Shown here one piece after another: positions 44,839 to 57,151 of a DNA stretch of 64,000 bases (within the stretch, counting starts at the first letter, position 1; each line of letters opens with the position of its first letter). A program made the translations under genes and the position numbers. Below the pieces are notes generated by a model. That model did no database searches. It was not told the origin of the DNA and saw only the letters and a list, made by a program, of their open reading frames with translations. Source of the stretch: Chaenocephalus aceratus (lineage: Eukaryota; Chordata; Actinopteri; Perciformes; Channichthyidae); assembly GCA_023974075.1 (NCBI GenBank), contig CM043807.1, positions 3,584,440 through 3,648,439 of the forward strand, in the 5' to 3' direction.

Positions 44839-45999
44839 GTGTGCGTGTATGTTTATTTGAGCACTTTGATAGTGATCTTTTGTTCCATATCCAGCCAGTA
44901 AAAACGCAGGTAGGGCCGCTGCCCTCCCACACAGGCGAACCTTTCTGATCTCTTGGGATTTAAATATTACAGTTAAAAAGGGAAAATAATTGAGTCCAGT
45001 TATGTAAAAAATAATTTGGTCGGATATAAAGGTCTATTTTGAAAGAAGTACGACAACTGAGGGAGAAAGAGTCATTTTAACTATACGTAACGAAGAGATT
45101 TGTTTTCCAAAACTTTAATTTGGTCCTAAATGCGTCTGAAATGGCCAACATTAGCTCCAAAGGACGACTTTTTGGGGATCTCTACTGCGCGTCGTTATGC
45201 AGCGCCCCCATTGTCAGTAAATGGAAGTACGACAAAGAACCCCGTTCAGTGCCGTTATTTCACAAGTTTTTTTATACGCAGCTCGGAAATAATTACCGAG
45301 GTACGGACCTCGGTGACCTCAATGGTGGATACGGCCCTGTTCACACCGACCCAAATGAACCGCACCAAGCGGCTAAACGCACCAGGGTTCGATTCAACCG
45401 GACTATACAAGGCAGGTGTGAACGCGCCCTTAGACTCAGCACTGTGAGCCTCCTTTATTTCATATCTGGAGATACGAATGGTGCTCTGTATACCAACAAG
45501 CCTCCCCTGGATCCACAGAGAAACCCTCTGACCCGTGGTGTGAAGTCCAACTTCTGGCTGAGGTGAAAACTGTCCACCGAAGATCTGTTGACCTTGGAAG
45601 GTCAGATCCTTAATGAACATCTCCTTTTGTATAATGTCTTCATAACCGTGATGAACACTGCAGAATGGAGCGCTGCCATCGTAAACAGTACGTCTCTGTT
45701 GTCCACTGCACCAGAGAGCTCTGGTGTTCCTTTAGAAATTTAGCACAAGGCTTCATTCGTGACTACTTCGCTGCTCAGGTCAAACTTTTGACGGGTTTCT
45801 CTTCGCCTTAGTTTCCACAGTTGCTTAAAATACACAGTTAGAAAATGTCTTAAACATTTTTTTTCCAAAAAAAATCAGCTGGAGCAACCGGTGAGTGTGT
45901 CCTCACTGCTCATCACTCAACCAGGAAGTTCTCTGGGGTATTTGTACCTGAAATTATTCTAACGTGTCCATTTGCCAACAACGGAAACCTCCCACTCAC
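44839..45999. other. ipo8 intron 11-12, with a transposon-like edge near 45435
   Basis: Contains two overlapping plus-strand open stretches (45120-45566) without recognised domains. GGTGTGAACGCGCCC near 45417-45431 resembles the ends of the Harbinger-like elements, but no matching left end was found. Confidence 0.4.
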
Positions 46000-46220
46000 C
46001 CCAGAAAGAACTCCGTGTCGCTCATCCACTGGTTGATGAAGTGGGCAGTAATGGGCTGGGGGTTGTGCTGGAAGTGCATGTTGTCCAGAGTGTGGATGAG
46101 CAGAGCCGGGTTATAGTACAGAGCAGCAATGGCTACCTGCAGGCACATGGTCCTCAGCTCACTGGACTTCACCCCCCGCATCAAACGTTCCAGAACTACC
46201 TCCACAAACAGAGGGATGCA
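46000..46220 (-). CDS. ipo8: ipo8 exon 11
   Basis: 221 bp, acceptor CCCCTGCTTGCAG, donor GTGAGTGGG. It encodes [20 protein letters not shown], then [20 protein letters not shown] and [20 protein letters not shown], ending in phase 2 and joining exon 12 through a GG|G glycine codon. [17 protein letters not shown] is one of the most conserved stretches in importin-7/8 HEAT repeats. Confidence 0.97.
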
Positions 46221-46361
46221 CTGCAAGCAGGGGAAACAGAGGGATGAGGGAGGGGTTACTCTACAGCTACATCTGTGGTGGGTCAATCCATAAGGAGTGC
46301 TTGTATTCTACAATGTAAGGCCAACACAGCTGGTGAGCAACAGTCTCATTTTATTATCTTA

Positions 46362-46706
<345 letters not shown>

Positions 46707-46800
46707 CTATCATGTGACAATGGTAGAGTAAGAATAACACGGGGTCATGTTCACATGATGTGGACCAGTGAACAGCAGGGAAGGACAGTTATAGCCTGAC

Positions 46801-46898
46801 CTTTTTGCACATGCTGTAGATGACTTCTAAGTGCTTAGGGTTCGACAGGAGCATATCTGTATCCACGGTAACATAGTTGTGCAAAAGAGGCATCATAT
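46801..46898 (-). CDS. ipo8: ipo8 exon 9
   Basis: 98 bp, acceptor TTTTTGTTACAG, donor GTCAGG. The first two bases complete an aspartate codon; it then reads [20 protein letters not shown] and [12 protein letters not shown], the conserved [10 protein letters not shown] segment of the family. It ends in phase 0. Confidence 0.97.
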
Positions 46899-46909
46899 CT
46901 GTAACAAAA

Positions 46910-47505
46910 ACACAGAGCACCTTTAACATTACCACCATTACTTTAGGGTTGATGCATCGACAAACATTTATTTTAAAACGTGGATTAAGTATTACGGTTT
47001 CATTTATTTATAACACTTTGACACCCAGAGGAAATGAATTTACAAGGACACATATTTGGGAGAATGCAAATAACATATCTATATGTAATAGAGCAAAGCA
47101 ACTACAATGTAGGGTGTTACAACGTCTTCAGATATCGCCTCGACTCAGGAATAAGATGGACCCAAAGAAATCGGCTTTATGTATGACGTGCATTACACAA
47201 GTGGGTCGTTTTCACACTATATATGGACCTGTGTGCATATTCAAGATGTCTGGGGGAAAGTTGTTTCAAAGTATAATTACATTTTTCATAAAGAACGGAT
47301 ACAAATGTAAAACTTGAGTATATTGGATGATACATCATTTATGCACAATTTATAGTAAAGATATTTTCCCAAAAAACAAATTGGTTACTAACATGAGAAT
47401 GCAAAAGGTAGCACAGTAAACCTAGTCCTATGTGTACCATACCTTTACATTACCACCAACCAAAGGATGGCATCTTCTCCTGAAAGTGTTGAAGTGTTCA
47501 CATAC
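46910..47505. other. ipo8 intron 8-9
   Basis: Short unassigned intron. A plus-strand open stretch of 146 codons (46877-47317) overlaps exon 9 in antisense and has no recognisable domain. Confidence 0.5.
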
Positions 47506-47631
47506 CTGTGAAGTAGTCAAAGCAGTCGTGCTGGAACACCTCATACAGTACGCCAAGTAGCTGCCACATCTGAGGGGAGACGCTCTGACAGGTGAGGCCG
47601 AACGCCAGGGACAAGATCTCCTCGTAGAACT
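47506..47631 (-). CDS. ipo8: ipo8 exon 8
   Basis: 126 bp, acceptor CTGAACTGTGCAG, donor GTATGT. It encodes (E)[17 protein letters not shown], then [20 protein letters not shown] and DYFT, leaving phase 1. The motif [19 protein letters not shown] is diagnostic of importin-7/8. Confidence 0.97.
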
Positions 47632-47961
47632 CTGCACAGTTCAGGGATACTGTTAATCACTCTCATGTATGCATTGTATACTAATTCACAAGATAGACTG
47701 TATAACTTCCCCTGGAGGGGGGATCTGTAAGTGTAATGATAGGTGCTCAACATGTCCTGAGTGACATGAACATGGAGCCGTACACACAGCGGAAGCTAGA
47801 ACGTGTTTGAAAACCACAATGAGATGTTCACTTGTGGGAAATGTGTGCAAAGCATGGTGGTGTCTTGCTTATGGGAGGCATGGTGAAGAGTAAAGTGCTT
47901 ATTTATAATACATTAATTTAGCCATGGAATGACCTCAGGCGTACTCAATAACAACAACATA

Positions 47962-48773
47962 CACTGATCAGCCATAACATCATGACCATCTGCCTATCAT
48001 TGTGTAGGACCCCCTTTTGAGTCCAGAACAGCCCTGACCCGTGGAGGCAGGGACTCCACGAGACCTCTGAAGGTGTGCTGTGGTGGCACCAAGACGTGAG
48101 CAGCAGGTCCTTTAAGTCCTGAAAGCTGCGAGGTGGGGCCTCCATGGGTCGGACTTGTTTATCCAGCACACCCCATAGAGGCTCGATGGCATTGAGATCT
48201 GGGGAACTTGGAGGCCAAGTGAACACCTTGAATCGTGGTTGTGTTCCTCAAACCATTTTGGCAGTGTGGCAGTGTTTCATCCTGCTGAAAGAGGCCACTG
48301 CCATTAGGGAGTACAGTCTCATGGAGAGGTCAGCATGGCCCCTGACAGGTCTGCAGCTACGCAGCCACAACAAACTGCTCTGTATTCAGTAATTAACTGT
48401 TTCAGTCATTTGAGCAACAGTAGGTCTTCTGTTGGATCGGACCACACAGGCCAGCCTCTGCTCTCCATGCCCATCAAGGAGCCTTGGTCACCCATGATGA
48501 CCCTGTCGTCGGTTTGGTAGGTACTGACCACTGCAGACCGGGAACTCCCCACAAGAGCTGCAGTTTTGGAGATGCTCTGACCGAGTCGTCTAGCCATCAC
48601 AATTTGGTCTTTGTCAAAGTTGCTCACATCCTAACATGTTGCCATTGTTCCTGCTTCCAACACATCAACTCTGAGGACCTAGCCTCATATCCCACCCACT
48701 GACAGGTGCCTTTGAAACGAGATCTATGCTCTTCACTTCACCTGTCAGTGGTCATAATGTTGGCTGATCGGTG
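47962..48773 (-). mobile_element. Tc1-like element, internally deleted, TA duplication
   Basis: Ends CACTGATCAGCCATAACAT (47962) and the inverse of ATGTTGGCTGATCGGTG (48773), flanked by TA. On the minus strand the N-terminal DNA-binding part ([18 protein letters not shown] and [18 protein letters not shown]) and the C-terminal part (WPPSSPDLNAIEPLWGVLDK) remain, with the middle lost. It is an inactive copy in the ipo8 intron between exons 7 and 8. Confidence 0.88.
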
Positions 48774-48965
48774 TATAAGCCTACGGTTTCAGAATCAAAC
48801 AATACATTTATTTATCAGACTCATTATTTATTTATATGAAATCTGAACCAACAGACAGATCTTAGACATGTATTGGAATCTGTACAGACCATGTCTCGAG
48901 TAGATTACTGAGAAAGCTAGCTAAGAGCATCCTAAGAATGCCTTGGCTGCCTTCTTCCATCACCA

Positions 48966-49934
48966 TAGCCTCATCCCAATACCCTTCCTCGACTCCTCCT
49001 TCCCCTCACTCGCGTCCCTTCCTTGCGTCTTAGCTCCGCCTCCGTAATATGCGAGTGAGAGACACGAGGAGGAGACGCGAGGACAGAGGAGTCCTCAGGT
49101 ATTAATTGGGATGTCCTCGTTCACTCAAACGTCACTTTTAAACGATGTCTGTTAATGATGACATGTGCACAGCTGTATCCCTCTCATCGGGCTGAACTGA
49201 ATAACCTTTAGAACCGGCCCATTTCTGGTTAAATATTTATTTAAATGAATGAATCTTTCTCTTGTTAGTCAAGGAATTCAATTCGTATGATGGTTGGTCC
49301 TGCTTTTGTGTTCCGTTTTGGTGTCAAATGTTGCCTACATTTAAATAAAAATATAATTATAGTAATGTGAAAGCCTTTACTCTGAACATGTGTGTCCTGT
49401 AGATCCCCACATTCACCACAAACAGGACTGTGAATGTTTAACTCCTGAATATCTTAACACAAAACAATACAAATAATTGTTATTTATCAAGATCTAGCCA
49501 TTTATGAAATAGCTTTCTTAATAGCTAAGTTTTAGTGACGTTCAAGATCATTAAACATGACTTAAATTGTTAGTATAACCTTAAGAAATGAATTGCACAT
49601 ATAATTCCCACGAAGCTGTGAGCGCTTTCCCACTCATCTTCCAGTTGTCGGTTTTCCTCTGTTGAAATGAACCAGCTGTGAAGGTGGGGGCGGGGCTTTT
49701 ATAGGCGAGTAGTGAAAACACTTCCGCGTTCGTTGTCTGCTCTCGTGTATCCTCCCTTTTGTCTCCTCCCGCACCCCTCCTCCCGCACCCCTCCTCCCTC
49801 ACCCCTCCTCGACTCCTCCGTGTGCATTTCAGCTATTGGGACGTCCATCAAAATGGCGTGTCTTGATCGATTTCCGGGTCAAGTCCCGGAGGAGGGGAAG
49901 AGAGGAGTCGAGGAGGGGTATTGGGATGAGGCTA
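48966..49934. mobile_element. Non-autonomous element with 40-bp inverted ends, superfamily uncertain
   Basis: TAGCCTCATCCCAATACCC (48966) with following CCTCGACTCCTCC pairs with ...GGAGTCGAGGAGGGGTA then TTGGGATGAGGCTA (49934). The inverted repeats extend about 40 bp with small gaps. I found no clear target duplication (CATCACCA versus CTGACTCT) and no coding sequence beyond scraps. Confidence 0.7.
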
Positions 49935-50295
49935 CTGACTCTGGATCCCTTCTATCTGTTCATTTCCCTGTTTCGCCTGATCTTATGGCTCAGCTATAAA
50001 CTGCAACTAGTAAACCCAAATCCAAATCCAAAGTTTTGAAATGTAAAAAAAGAATCACAATACTATTTCTCTGTGAACTATGTTGTGAAGGAGATCAGTT
50101 GGGGAACATTACTTTTATAAATGGACAATGGCGCTTTGGAGGAAAGGACACAAGAACAAAGGTTTCAATGCCAGGTTGCCATGGGGGCAGCAGAACGCCA
50201 AGAAGGAACAGGCCGAACCCTGACTGAGAGTGTGTTTGTAGGAATGAGTACGTTTATGTAACACCGAGGCGCCTGTGCAAACACACCTGCCATAC

Positions 50296-50362
50296 CTATG
50301 ATGGGCTTTTGCAAGACCAGACCGATCACCTGCAAACAGATCCCCTCCAGCTGCTGAGTGAT
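50296..50362 (-). CDS. ipo8: ipo8 exon 7
   Basis: 67 bp, acceptor ATGTTTCTTCTCAG, donor GTATGG. It encodes ITQQLEGICLQVIGLVLQKP and II plus one base, equivalent to EITQQLExICLxIIDLVLQK of importin-7/8. Phase 1 joins exon 8. Confidence 0.96.
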
Positions 50363-50450
50363 CTGAGAAGAAACATATATAAAAAAGGTATCAAATATCA
50401 CATACAAGAGCAAAACAGTTCAAGTGTCGATGTGTGTGTGCATGTTAGAC

Positions 50451-50576
50451 CTCCTTGTGGTCCTCCATGACGGTGAGGATTGTGTCGATGGTGCTGAGGA
50501 TGCCCAACGCCATGACGGTCTTGTCCTCGTTCTCCTCATACTCCTCACTTTGTAGGACCCTGGTGAAAATATCTGC
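50451..50576 (-). CDS. ipo8: ipo8 exon 6
   Basis: 126 bp (42 codons, phase 0), acceptor GTATGTTTGGCAG, donor GTCTAA. It encodes [20 protein letters not shown] and [20 protein letters not shown] with KE. The string EDKTVMAx[11 protein letters not shown] is highly conserved in importin-7/8. Exon 7 follows after only 88 bp. A tandem GCAGGCAG at the acceptor offers a NAGNAG-like choice. Confidence 0.97.
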
Positions 50577-51010
50577 CTGCCAAACATACACATGCACACA
50601 CAGTAGTTACACACACTGCAGATCCACCTCACAATATGTCTTTAGCTGTAAGGGATGCAGATAAAGAGATCAAGCCCCCAGAAAGGGAGCCAGGCATTGA
50701 ACCCAATTTTCGTAGTGGCAATATGGTAGCAACATGCACAAAAAGCAGAGTCCAGTTTTTATCCTTTTATTGAACTTAGCCGATATGGGACATGACGGTG
50801 CCGATTGGAGGCGGGCTTAAGGGTAAAGATGATTGCGCATGCTCTATCTATGAGCCTCATGGATGTGGAAGATCCAGGGAAAAGGAGGGAGGTTGTGTTC
50901 TTAAGAGTCAGGCTATTTTGGCTTCATGCTCGAAATTACATAGAAAGTACCTTTATGAATTTGTCCTTGGTAAAATGATAAGAAATGTGTTTGTGATTGT
51001 GTGTCCCTAC

Positions 51011-51171
51011 CAGGTTCTGTGTCATGTCCACAGCAATGGCAGACACCTCCTGGTTGTACTCGCAGATCATCTTCTGAATGACATTGGTCAGGTCGTCATT
51101 CTCCGTCTCTTTGACCACGTGCAGCAGCTCCTGCATGACGGGCCTGATGTGGGCTCTGATGTAGATCTTGG
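51011..51171 (-). CDS. ipo8: ipo8 exon 5
   Basis: 161 bp, acceptor GTTTGTGTGCAG, donor GTAGGG. It begins with CC, completing an alanine codon, then [40 protein letters not shown] and [13 protein letters not shown], phase 0. This is the conserved [30 protein letters not shown] core of importin-7/8. Its starting phase requires exon 4 to end one base into a codon, which matters for the lesion in exon 4. Confidence 0.98.
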
Positions 51172-51179
51172 CTGCACAC

Positions 51180-51559
51180 AAACACAAAGCATGTGGTTGC
51201 AAGAGGACCTCTTAAACTCATAGGATAGTTATGCTTATTATTATTATTTAAAAAAAATAGTAGAAATACTAGAAGTAAACTAAAACTTCAAGTACTTAAG
51301 GCAGGGACGGACTGGCCATCTATTCAGGACCATCACAGAACCGGCAGCCATAAATTAATGTTTTTTTTCCCTTTAAACATCATCATTTATGTTGCACACT
51401 GACAGAGGACGACAGCACCAGAACAACCCCGGACTTTATGTCGGAGGAAAAATATTATTTGTGGTTCACAAGGGGCCGTACACATGGCTTTTCTATGTGA
51501 TCAAGTCCAGGCACGGGGTAATTTGATATTTAATGGTATACACAGATGAAGGTGTGACG
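51180..51559. other. ipo8 intron 4-5, no recognised feature
   Basis: Unassigned, apart from a TTA-rich patch near 51235, up to the Rex3 junction. Confidence 0.5.
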
Positions 51560-53690
51560 CACATGTGGGCAATGATGGAGACACTTGGAGGGGCGTGATT
51601 GGGAGGAACGGCCCCCCTGATCTGAACCGGAGTGGTGGTTTGTTACTGCACTTCTGTGCTAGTCATGGATTGGCCATAACAAACACCATGTTCGAACATA
51701 AGGATGCTCATAAGTGTACGTGGTACCAGAGCACCCTAGGCAGAAGGTCCATGATCGATTTCGTTATCGTATCATCGGACCTGAGGCCGTATGTTTTGGA
51801 CACTCGGGTAAAGAGAGGGGCGGAGTTGTCAACTGATCACCATCTGGTGGTGAGTTGGGTCGAGTGGCGGGGGAAGCCTCTGGATAGACCTGGTAAGCCC
51901 AAACGTGTAGTTCGGGTGAACTGGGAACGTCTGGAGGAGGCCCAAGTTCAGGAGTTCTTCAACTCGCACCTCCGGCAGAGCTTTTCTGGCATTCCTGTGG
52001 AGGTTGGGGACATTGAACCAGAGTGGTCGGTGTTCAAAGCCTCTATTGCCGAAGCCGCGGCGGGGAGCTGTGGTCTCAAGGTCCTAGGTGCCTCAAGGGG
52101 CGGTAACCCTCGAACCTCCTGGTGGACACCGGTGGTCAGGGAAGCCGTCCGACTGAAGAAGGAGGCCTTCAGGGATTTGTTATCCCGGGGGACTCCCGAG
52201 GCAGTTGCAAGGTACCGACAGGCCCGAAGGGCAGCAGCCTCATCCGTGGCCGAGGCAATGCAGCGGGTGTGGGAGAAGTTCGGAGAAGAGAAGGACTTTC
52301 GGGCGGCACCAAAGTTGTTCTGGAAAACTGTCCGACACCTCAGGAGGGGGAAGCAGGGAACCATCCAAGCTGTGTACAGTAAGGATGGGACGTTGTTCAC
52401 CTCAACTGATGGAGTGTTAGGGCGTTGGAAGGAACACTTTGAGGAACTCCTGAACCCGACAACTCCGCCCTCTATGTTAGAGGCAGAGCTGGAGTATGAC
52501 GGGGGATCAACACCAATCTCCCGGGGGGAGGTCACTGAGGTCGTCAAACAACTCCACAGTGGCAAAGCCCCGGGGGTGGATGAGATCCACCGGAAATGCT
52601 GAAGGCTCTGGGTGTTGAGGGACTGTCATGGTTGACACGTCTCATCAACATTGCGTGGAAGTCGGAAACAGTACCGAAGGAGTGGCAGACCGGGGTGGTG
52701 GTTCCCCTTTTCAAAAAGGGGGATCAGAGGGTGTGTGCCAATTACAGAGGCATCACACTACTCAGCCTCCTCCCGGGACAGTTTACTCAAGGTGCTCGAA
52801 AGGAGGGTCAGGCCGATTGTCGAACCTCAGATTGAGGAGGAACAATGCGGATTCCATCCTGGTCGTGGCACCACTGCTTTTGCAGATGATGTGGTTCTGA
52901 TGGCTTCATCGGTCTGCGACCTTCAGCACTCACTGGATCGGTTTGCAACCGAGTGTGAAGCGGCTGGGATGAGGATCAGCACCTCCAAATCTGAGGCCAT
53001 GGTTCTCAGCAGGAAACCGATGGACTGTCCACTCCAAGTAGGGAATGAGTCCTTACCCCAAGTGAAGGAGTTCAAGTATCTCGGGGTCTTGTTCTCGAGT
53101 GAGGGAACAATGGAGCTTGAGATGGGCCGGAGAATCGGAGCAGCGGGAGCGGGTATTGCAGTCGCTTTACCGCACCGTTGTGACGAAAAGGGAGCTGAGC
53201 CAGAAGGCAAAGCTCTCTGTCTACCGGGCCATTTCTTTCCTACCCTCACCTATGGTCATGAAGGATGGGTCATGACCGAAAGAACGAGATCGCGGATACA
53301 AGCGGCCGAGATGGGTTTCCTCCGCCGGGTGGCTGGTGTCTCCCTTAGGGATAAGGTGAGAAGTTCGGTCATCAGGGAGGGACTCGGAGTTGAGCCGCTC
53401 CTCCTTCGCGTCGAAAGGAGCCAGTTGAGGTGGTTCGGGCACCTAGTTAGGATGCCACCTGGGCGCCTCCCTAGGGAGGTGTTCCAGGCACGTCCAGCTG
53501 GGAAGAGACCAAGGGGTAGACCTAGGACCAGGTGGAGGGATTATATCTCTTCGCTGGCCTGGGAGCGCCTTGGGATCCCCCAGTCAGAGCTGGTTGATGT
53601 CGCCAGGGAAAAGGAAGTTTGGGGCTCTCTGCTGGAACTGCTACCCCCGCGACCCGACCGCGGATAAGCGGGAGAAGATGGATGGATGGA
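51560..53690 (+). mobile_element. Rex3-like (RTE clade) LINE, 5'-truncated and internally deleted
   Basis: Contains the distal endonuclease, the linker and the reverse-transcriptase ends of a Rex3-like element. Its 3' end is the characteristic short UTR with AGCGGGAGAAGATGG followed by GATG repeats (53667-53690). It sits in the intron between ipo8 exons 4 and 5, antisense to the gene. Confidence 0.9.
51565..53667 (+). pseudogene. Rex3 endonuclease/reverse transcriptase, broken
   Basis: The frame at 51565-52602 (345 codons) includes the endonuclease C-terminus ([20 protein letters not shown] and the catalytic STDHHLV) and the linker to [12 protein letters not shown] shift near 52590 leads to [20 protein letters not shown] and VPLFKKGDQRVCANYRGITL. 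Further shifts lead to EEEQCGFHPGRGT, which jumps directly to AFADDVVLMASS: most of the palm, including the first catalytic aspartate motif, has been deleted. The C-terminal part to the stop near 53667 (FKYLGVLFSSEG, RVERSQLRWFGHLVRMPPGR and RPRGRPRTRWRDYISSLAWE) is open in one frame. Confidence 0.92.
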
Positions 53691-53873
53691 CAGATGAAGG
53701 TGGGATAGAGCAGTGGGAAGGCTTGTGTTTTTTTTACCAGGGCAAGAGAGGAGGTAAAAGCTGCTGTTCATTGTGCTTAATTTTTGTTGAAAAGAGTATA
53801 AACTGCAAACACGATCTTCCTCTCTGGACATTGGATTTAATCCCTGCTTAAGATATAGATCTATAGATCTATA

Positions 53874-54748
53874 GATGTGAACCCTTTGGATTCTCCACAC
53901 ATTTGTGTGTTCCTTCCAAACAACTCAGCTCTGGTTTCATCTGTCCACAGAACATGTTGCCAGTCGTGCTGTGGAACATCCAGGTGCTCTTTTGCAAACT
54001 TCAAACGTGCAGCAATGTTTTTTCTGGACAGCAGTGGCTTCCTCCGTGGTGTCCTCCATGAACTCCATTCTTGTTCAGTGTTTTACGTATCGTAGATTCG
54101 TCAACAGAGATGTTGGCATGTGCCATTCTTTAAGTCTCTCGGTGACACTCTAGGACTCTTCTTCACCTCATTGAGCATTCTGCGCTGTGCTCTTGCAGTC
54201 ATCTTTACAGGACGGCCACTCCTAGGGAGAGTAGCAACAGTGCTGACCTTTCTCCATGTATAGACAACTTGTCTCACCGTGGACTGATGAACATCAAGGC
54301 TTTCAGAGATACTTCTGAACCCTTTCCAGCTTTATGCAAGTCAACAATTCTTAATGGTATCTTCTGAGAGCTCTTCTGTGCGAGGCATGCTCACATCTGG
54401 CAATGCTTCTTAAGAATAGCAAATTCAAAACTGGTGTGTATTTGTTATAGGGCATGGCAGCTTTAACCAACACCTCCAATCTCGTCTCATTGGTTGGACT
54501 CCAGGTTGGCTGACTCCTGACTCCAATGAGCTCTTGAAGAAGTCTTTAGCCTCGGGGTTCACACCCTGCACTGTGAATGTTTACATGGTGTATTCAATAA
54601 AAACATATAATTGTTTGTGTGGTATTAGTTTAAGCAGACTGTGTTTGTCCATTGTTGTGACTTAGATGAAGATCAGAACACATTTTATGACCAACTTATG
54701 CAGAAATCCAGGTAATTCCAAAGGGTTCATACTTTTCTTGCAACTGTA
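53874..54748 (-). mobile_element. Tc1-like element, minus strand, decayed
   Basis: The right terminus (CCAAAGGGTTCATACTTTTC then TTGCAACTG before TA at 54748) and the left sub-terminal TGAACCCTTTGGATTC near 53878 are inverted copies; the outer left end is lost. On the minus strand there are transposase remains: [15 protein letters not shown] near 54390, a helix-turn-helix [20 protein letters not shown], and the first catalytic region VLWTDETRAELFGRN near 53940. Several frameshifts and stops are present. Confidence 0.82.
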
Positions 54749-54756
54749 TCTATCTA

Positions 54757-54763
54757 TCTATCT

Positions 54764-54799
<36 letters not shown>

Positions 54800-54800
54800 T
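54757..54800. repeat. ATCT/TATT microsatellites
   Basis: Short (ATCT)n followed by (TATT)n, at the left edge of the hAT beginning at 54801. Confidence 0.9.
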
Positions 54801-54856
54801 TAGGGATGCACGATAATTAATACACTTTACCGATATTAGGAATTATGACGTCATCC

Positions 54857-56705
54857 TAGGGCTGTGCAATTAATCGTATTTTAATCGCGATTACGATTAT
54901 GGTTTGCGACGATTATGAAAACAGCATAATTGACAAAATACGATTATTTTGCTGGTTGCGCTTTCGCCCCTCCCTAAAAGCCCACTCGGCCACGTGGGAG
55001 TGACATGTGTTGCGAGTGTTCAGCGCGAGCGAAGATGTCAGAACAAGAGCAGCAACTAGTTAAAAAGAAGGGTCGTGGGGAGATTCCCAGTCGATCGCGA
55101 GATGTGTCTAAAAATAGAACAACAATATTCAGTTTTATCGTTAATGTCCTGTAACATAATCTTCCTGTGCCAGAATGATGCACTTGAACGCATCAAAGCT
55201 TTGTGATTGGCCGGCCTCACCCCATGTGTCGGGGCGTGGCTGGTGGGCAGTGGGCAGTATTTCGCTGACGTTGTCCGTGTCAACAGGAGTCACAGTCCGC
55301 ACACACAAGACCGCAATTATGGCAGAAGCAAAAAAGCCCAAAATATATAATTTTCACTCCGAGTGGGAGGATGATTATTTTTTATCTATTTCAGTCCATC
55401 TGTCTCGTCTGCAATGCGAGCGTGGCTATCGAAGAAGGGTAATTTAGGAGCGGCATTTCAAAACAGTGCACAAACGCTACGAGACGGAATTCCCTCCTAA
55501 TTCTGCCCTACGCTCCCAAAAGGGGAGGGGCCTGAGAGGACAGCTAAATGCACAGCAGTCCATTTTCACCAGGCCAACAACAAGAGCAAGGCTGCTACCA
55601 GAGCATCTTATCGTGTCAGTCACGTTCTTGCGAAACACATGAAGTCTTTCAAAGACGGCGAAGTTGTGAAAGAAGCATTCCTGGAGGCTGCCGACGCGCT
55701 TTTGGGGGACAGTAAAAATAACAGTAGCATTTCAACAGGTTTTTGATATGATAAAAACTCAAGTTAGATACCGTTATTAATCAGCTGTAAGTTTTGTTTG
55801 TTTGAACTTATTCATTATAATTATTGTACAAAATGGTATAAGAATGCAAACATTAAGATCTGTTCTGTTTAATTGATTATAGTCTTATCAATTCAGGTTA
55901 AGAAACTAGTGTTGCTTGCATCCTATTTTAAAGGCATTTCTTTTTATAATCTACTAAAATGCAACAAAAAATGGGTTTGATTCTATTAATTTTGTCTTTT
56001 TGTTTTATTGCACTGTTGCAGCAGATTCCTGAGTAGCTTCAGATCTCAGTTGTCTTATTAGTAAGCCTAATTTATACTTTTGTAGCAACACTATTTTTAT
56101 ATAATGGCAAAGAAAGGGTTCAGAGTATTTTCTTTTTCTCCTGTGTCATATGTGGCAGCACTGCCACAAGTTCCTCTTCAGAGAGGGTCTTCAGTACAGG
56201 TGGCTTGTCACCTGCCTGCGCTCATCTCTGAAACCAGACCATGTCAACAGGCTGGTGTTTCTTGCAAACAATCTTTAAGAGATGACATGAGCAGCCCTAC
56301 CAGCATGGTGTGACCATGGTGGCCAAGACATTTTTATTTGGTCTTAAATTGTAGTTCAACATTTATTTCCTGTTACCTCTGGACCATGACGGTTGGCCAG
56401 CCTTCAACGTTTAACTGAGTGGAATATGTTGAATATGTTTTCAGGAGTTTTCAGTAGGTTGTGACGGTGCACTGCAACATATTTGATTTAATTTAGTCTA
56501 ATTTATTTTTATTTATCATATTAATTATGTTTAGTATGGTTTTGGAAGTGCGCTCCAACATATTTATTGATCTTGTTTATTGGTAAAATATTATTTGTTT
56601 AAAGTTCAATAAATGGTTAATGAATAATCGTCAAAAATAATCGTGATATCAATTATTGACCCAAATAATCGTGATTATGATTTTCACCATAATCGCAAAG
56701 CCCTA
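54857..56705 (+). mobile_element. hAT (TIR TAGGGCTGTGCAATTAATCG) nested in 54801-57721; TSD CGTCATCC
   Basis: Ends TAGGGCTGTGCAATTAATCG and the inverse of ...ATAATCGCAAAGCCCTA, with exact CGTCATCC duplications (54849-54856, 56706-56713). It is a deletion derivative that keeps both transposase termini. The BED start MAEAKKPKIYNFHSEWEDDY (about 55319) is followed in other frames by a CERGYR-region shift and RHFKTVHKRYETEFPPNSAL. The hAT C-terminal dimerisation segment near 56175-56270 is frameshifted (RSSLKPDHVNRLVFLANNL in one frame). The catalytic core is gone. Relatives lie at 15625-16372 and 39713-39810. Confidence 0.9.
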
Positions 56706-56985
56706 CGTCATCCCGAAAACCGATACCAGTATTAATAGCCCCGATAATATACAATATATTTTTTGGGTAAAAAAAAAAAAAAAAAATACTGCGGTGTGGG
56801 TGGATTGGGATGAGGGGCGCTTGTTTTTCACTCGGCTCCTCCCGTTTTGCCAGTACTGTGATATTAGTGGTTTAGGAAGAGGGGAGTTCTTCACAAATCC
56901 AGCTACTTCGAACCTGATCAGTCACCTGAAACATCGCCATCGCTACGATGGTGTGTTAAAAGCGTACGAAGACAATAATACAATA

Positions 56986-57151
<166 letters not shown>

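Noticed and set aside
45120..45566. 148-codon plus-strand open frame in an ipo8 intron
   Set aside because: Two other frames are open over the same stretch and no family is recognised; it overlaps a transposon-like edge.
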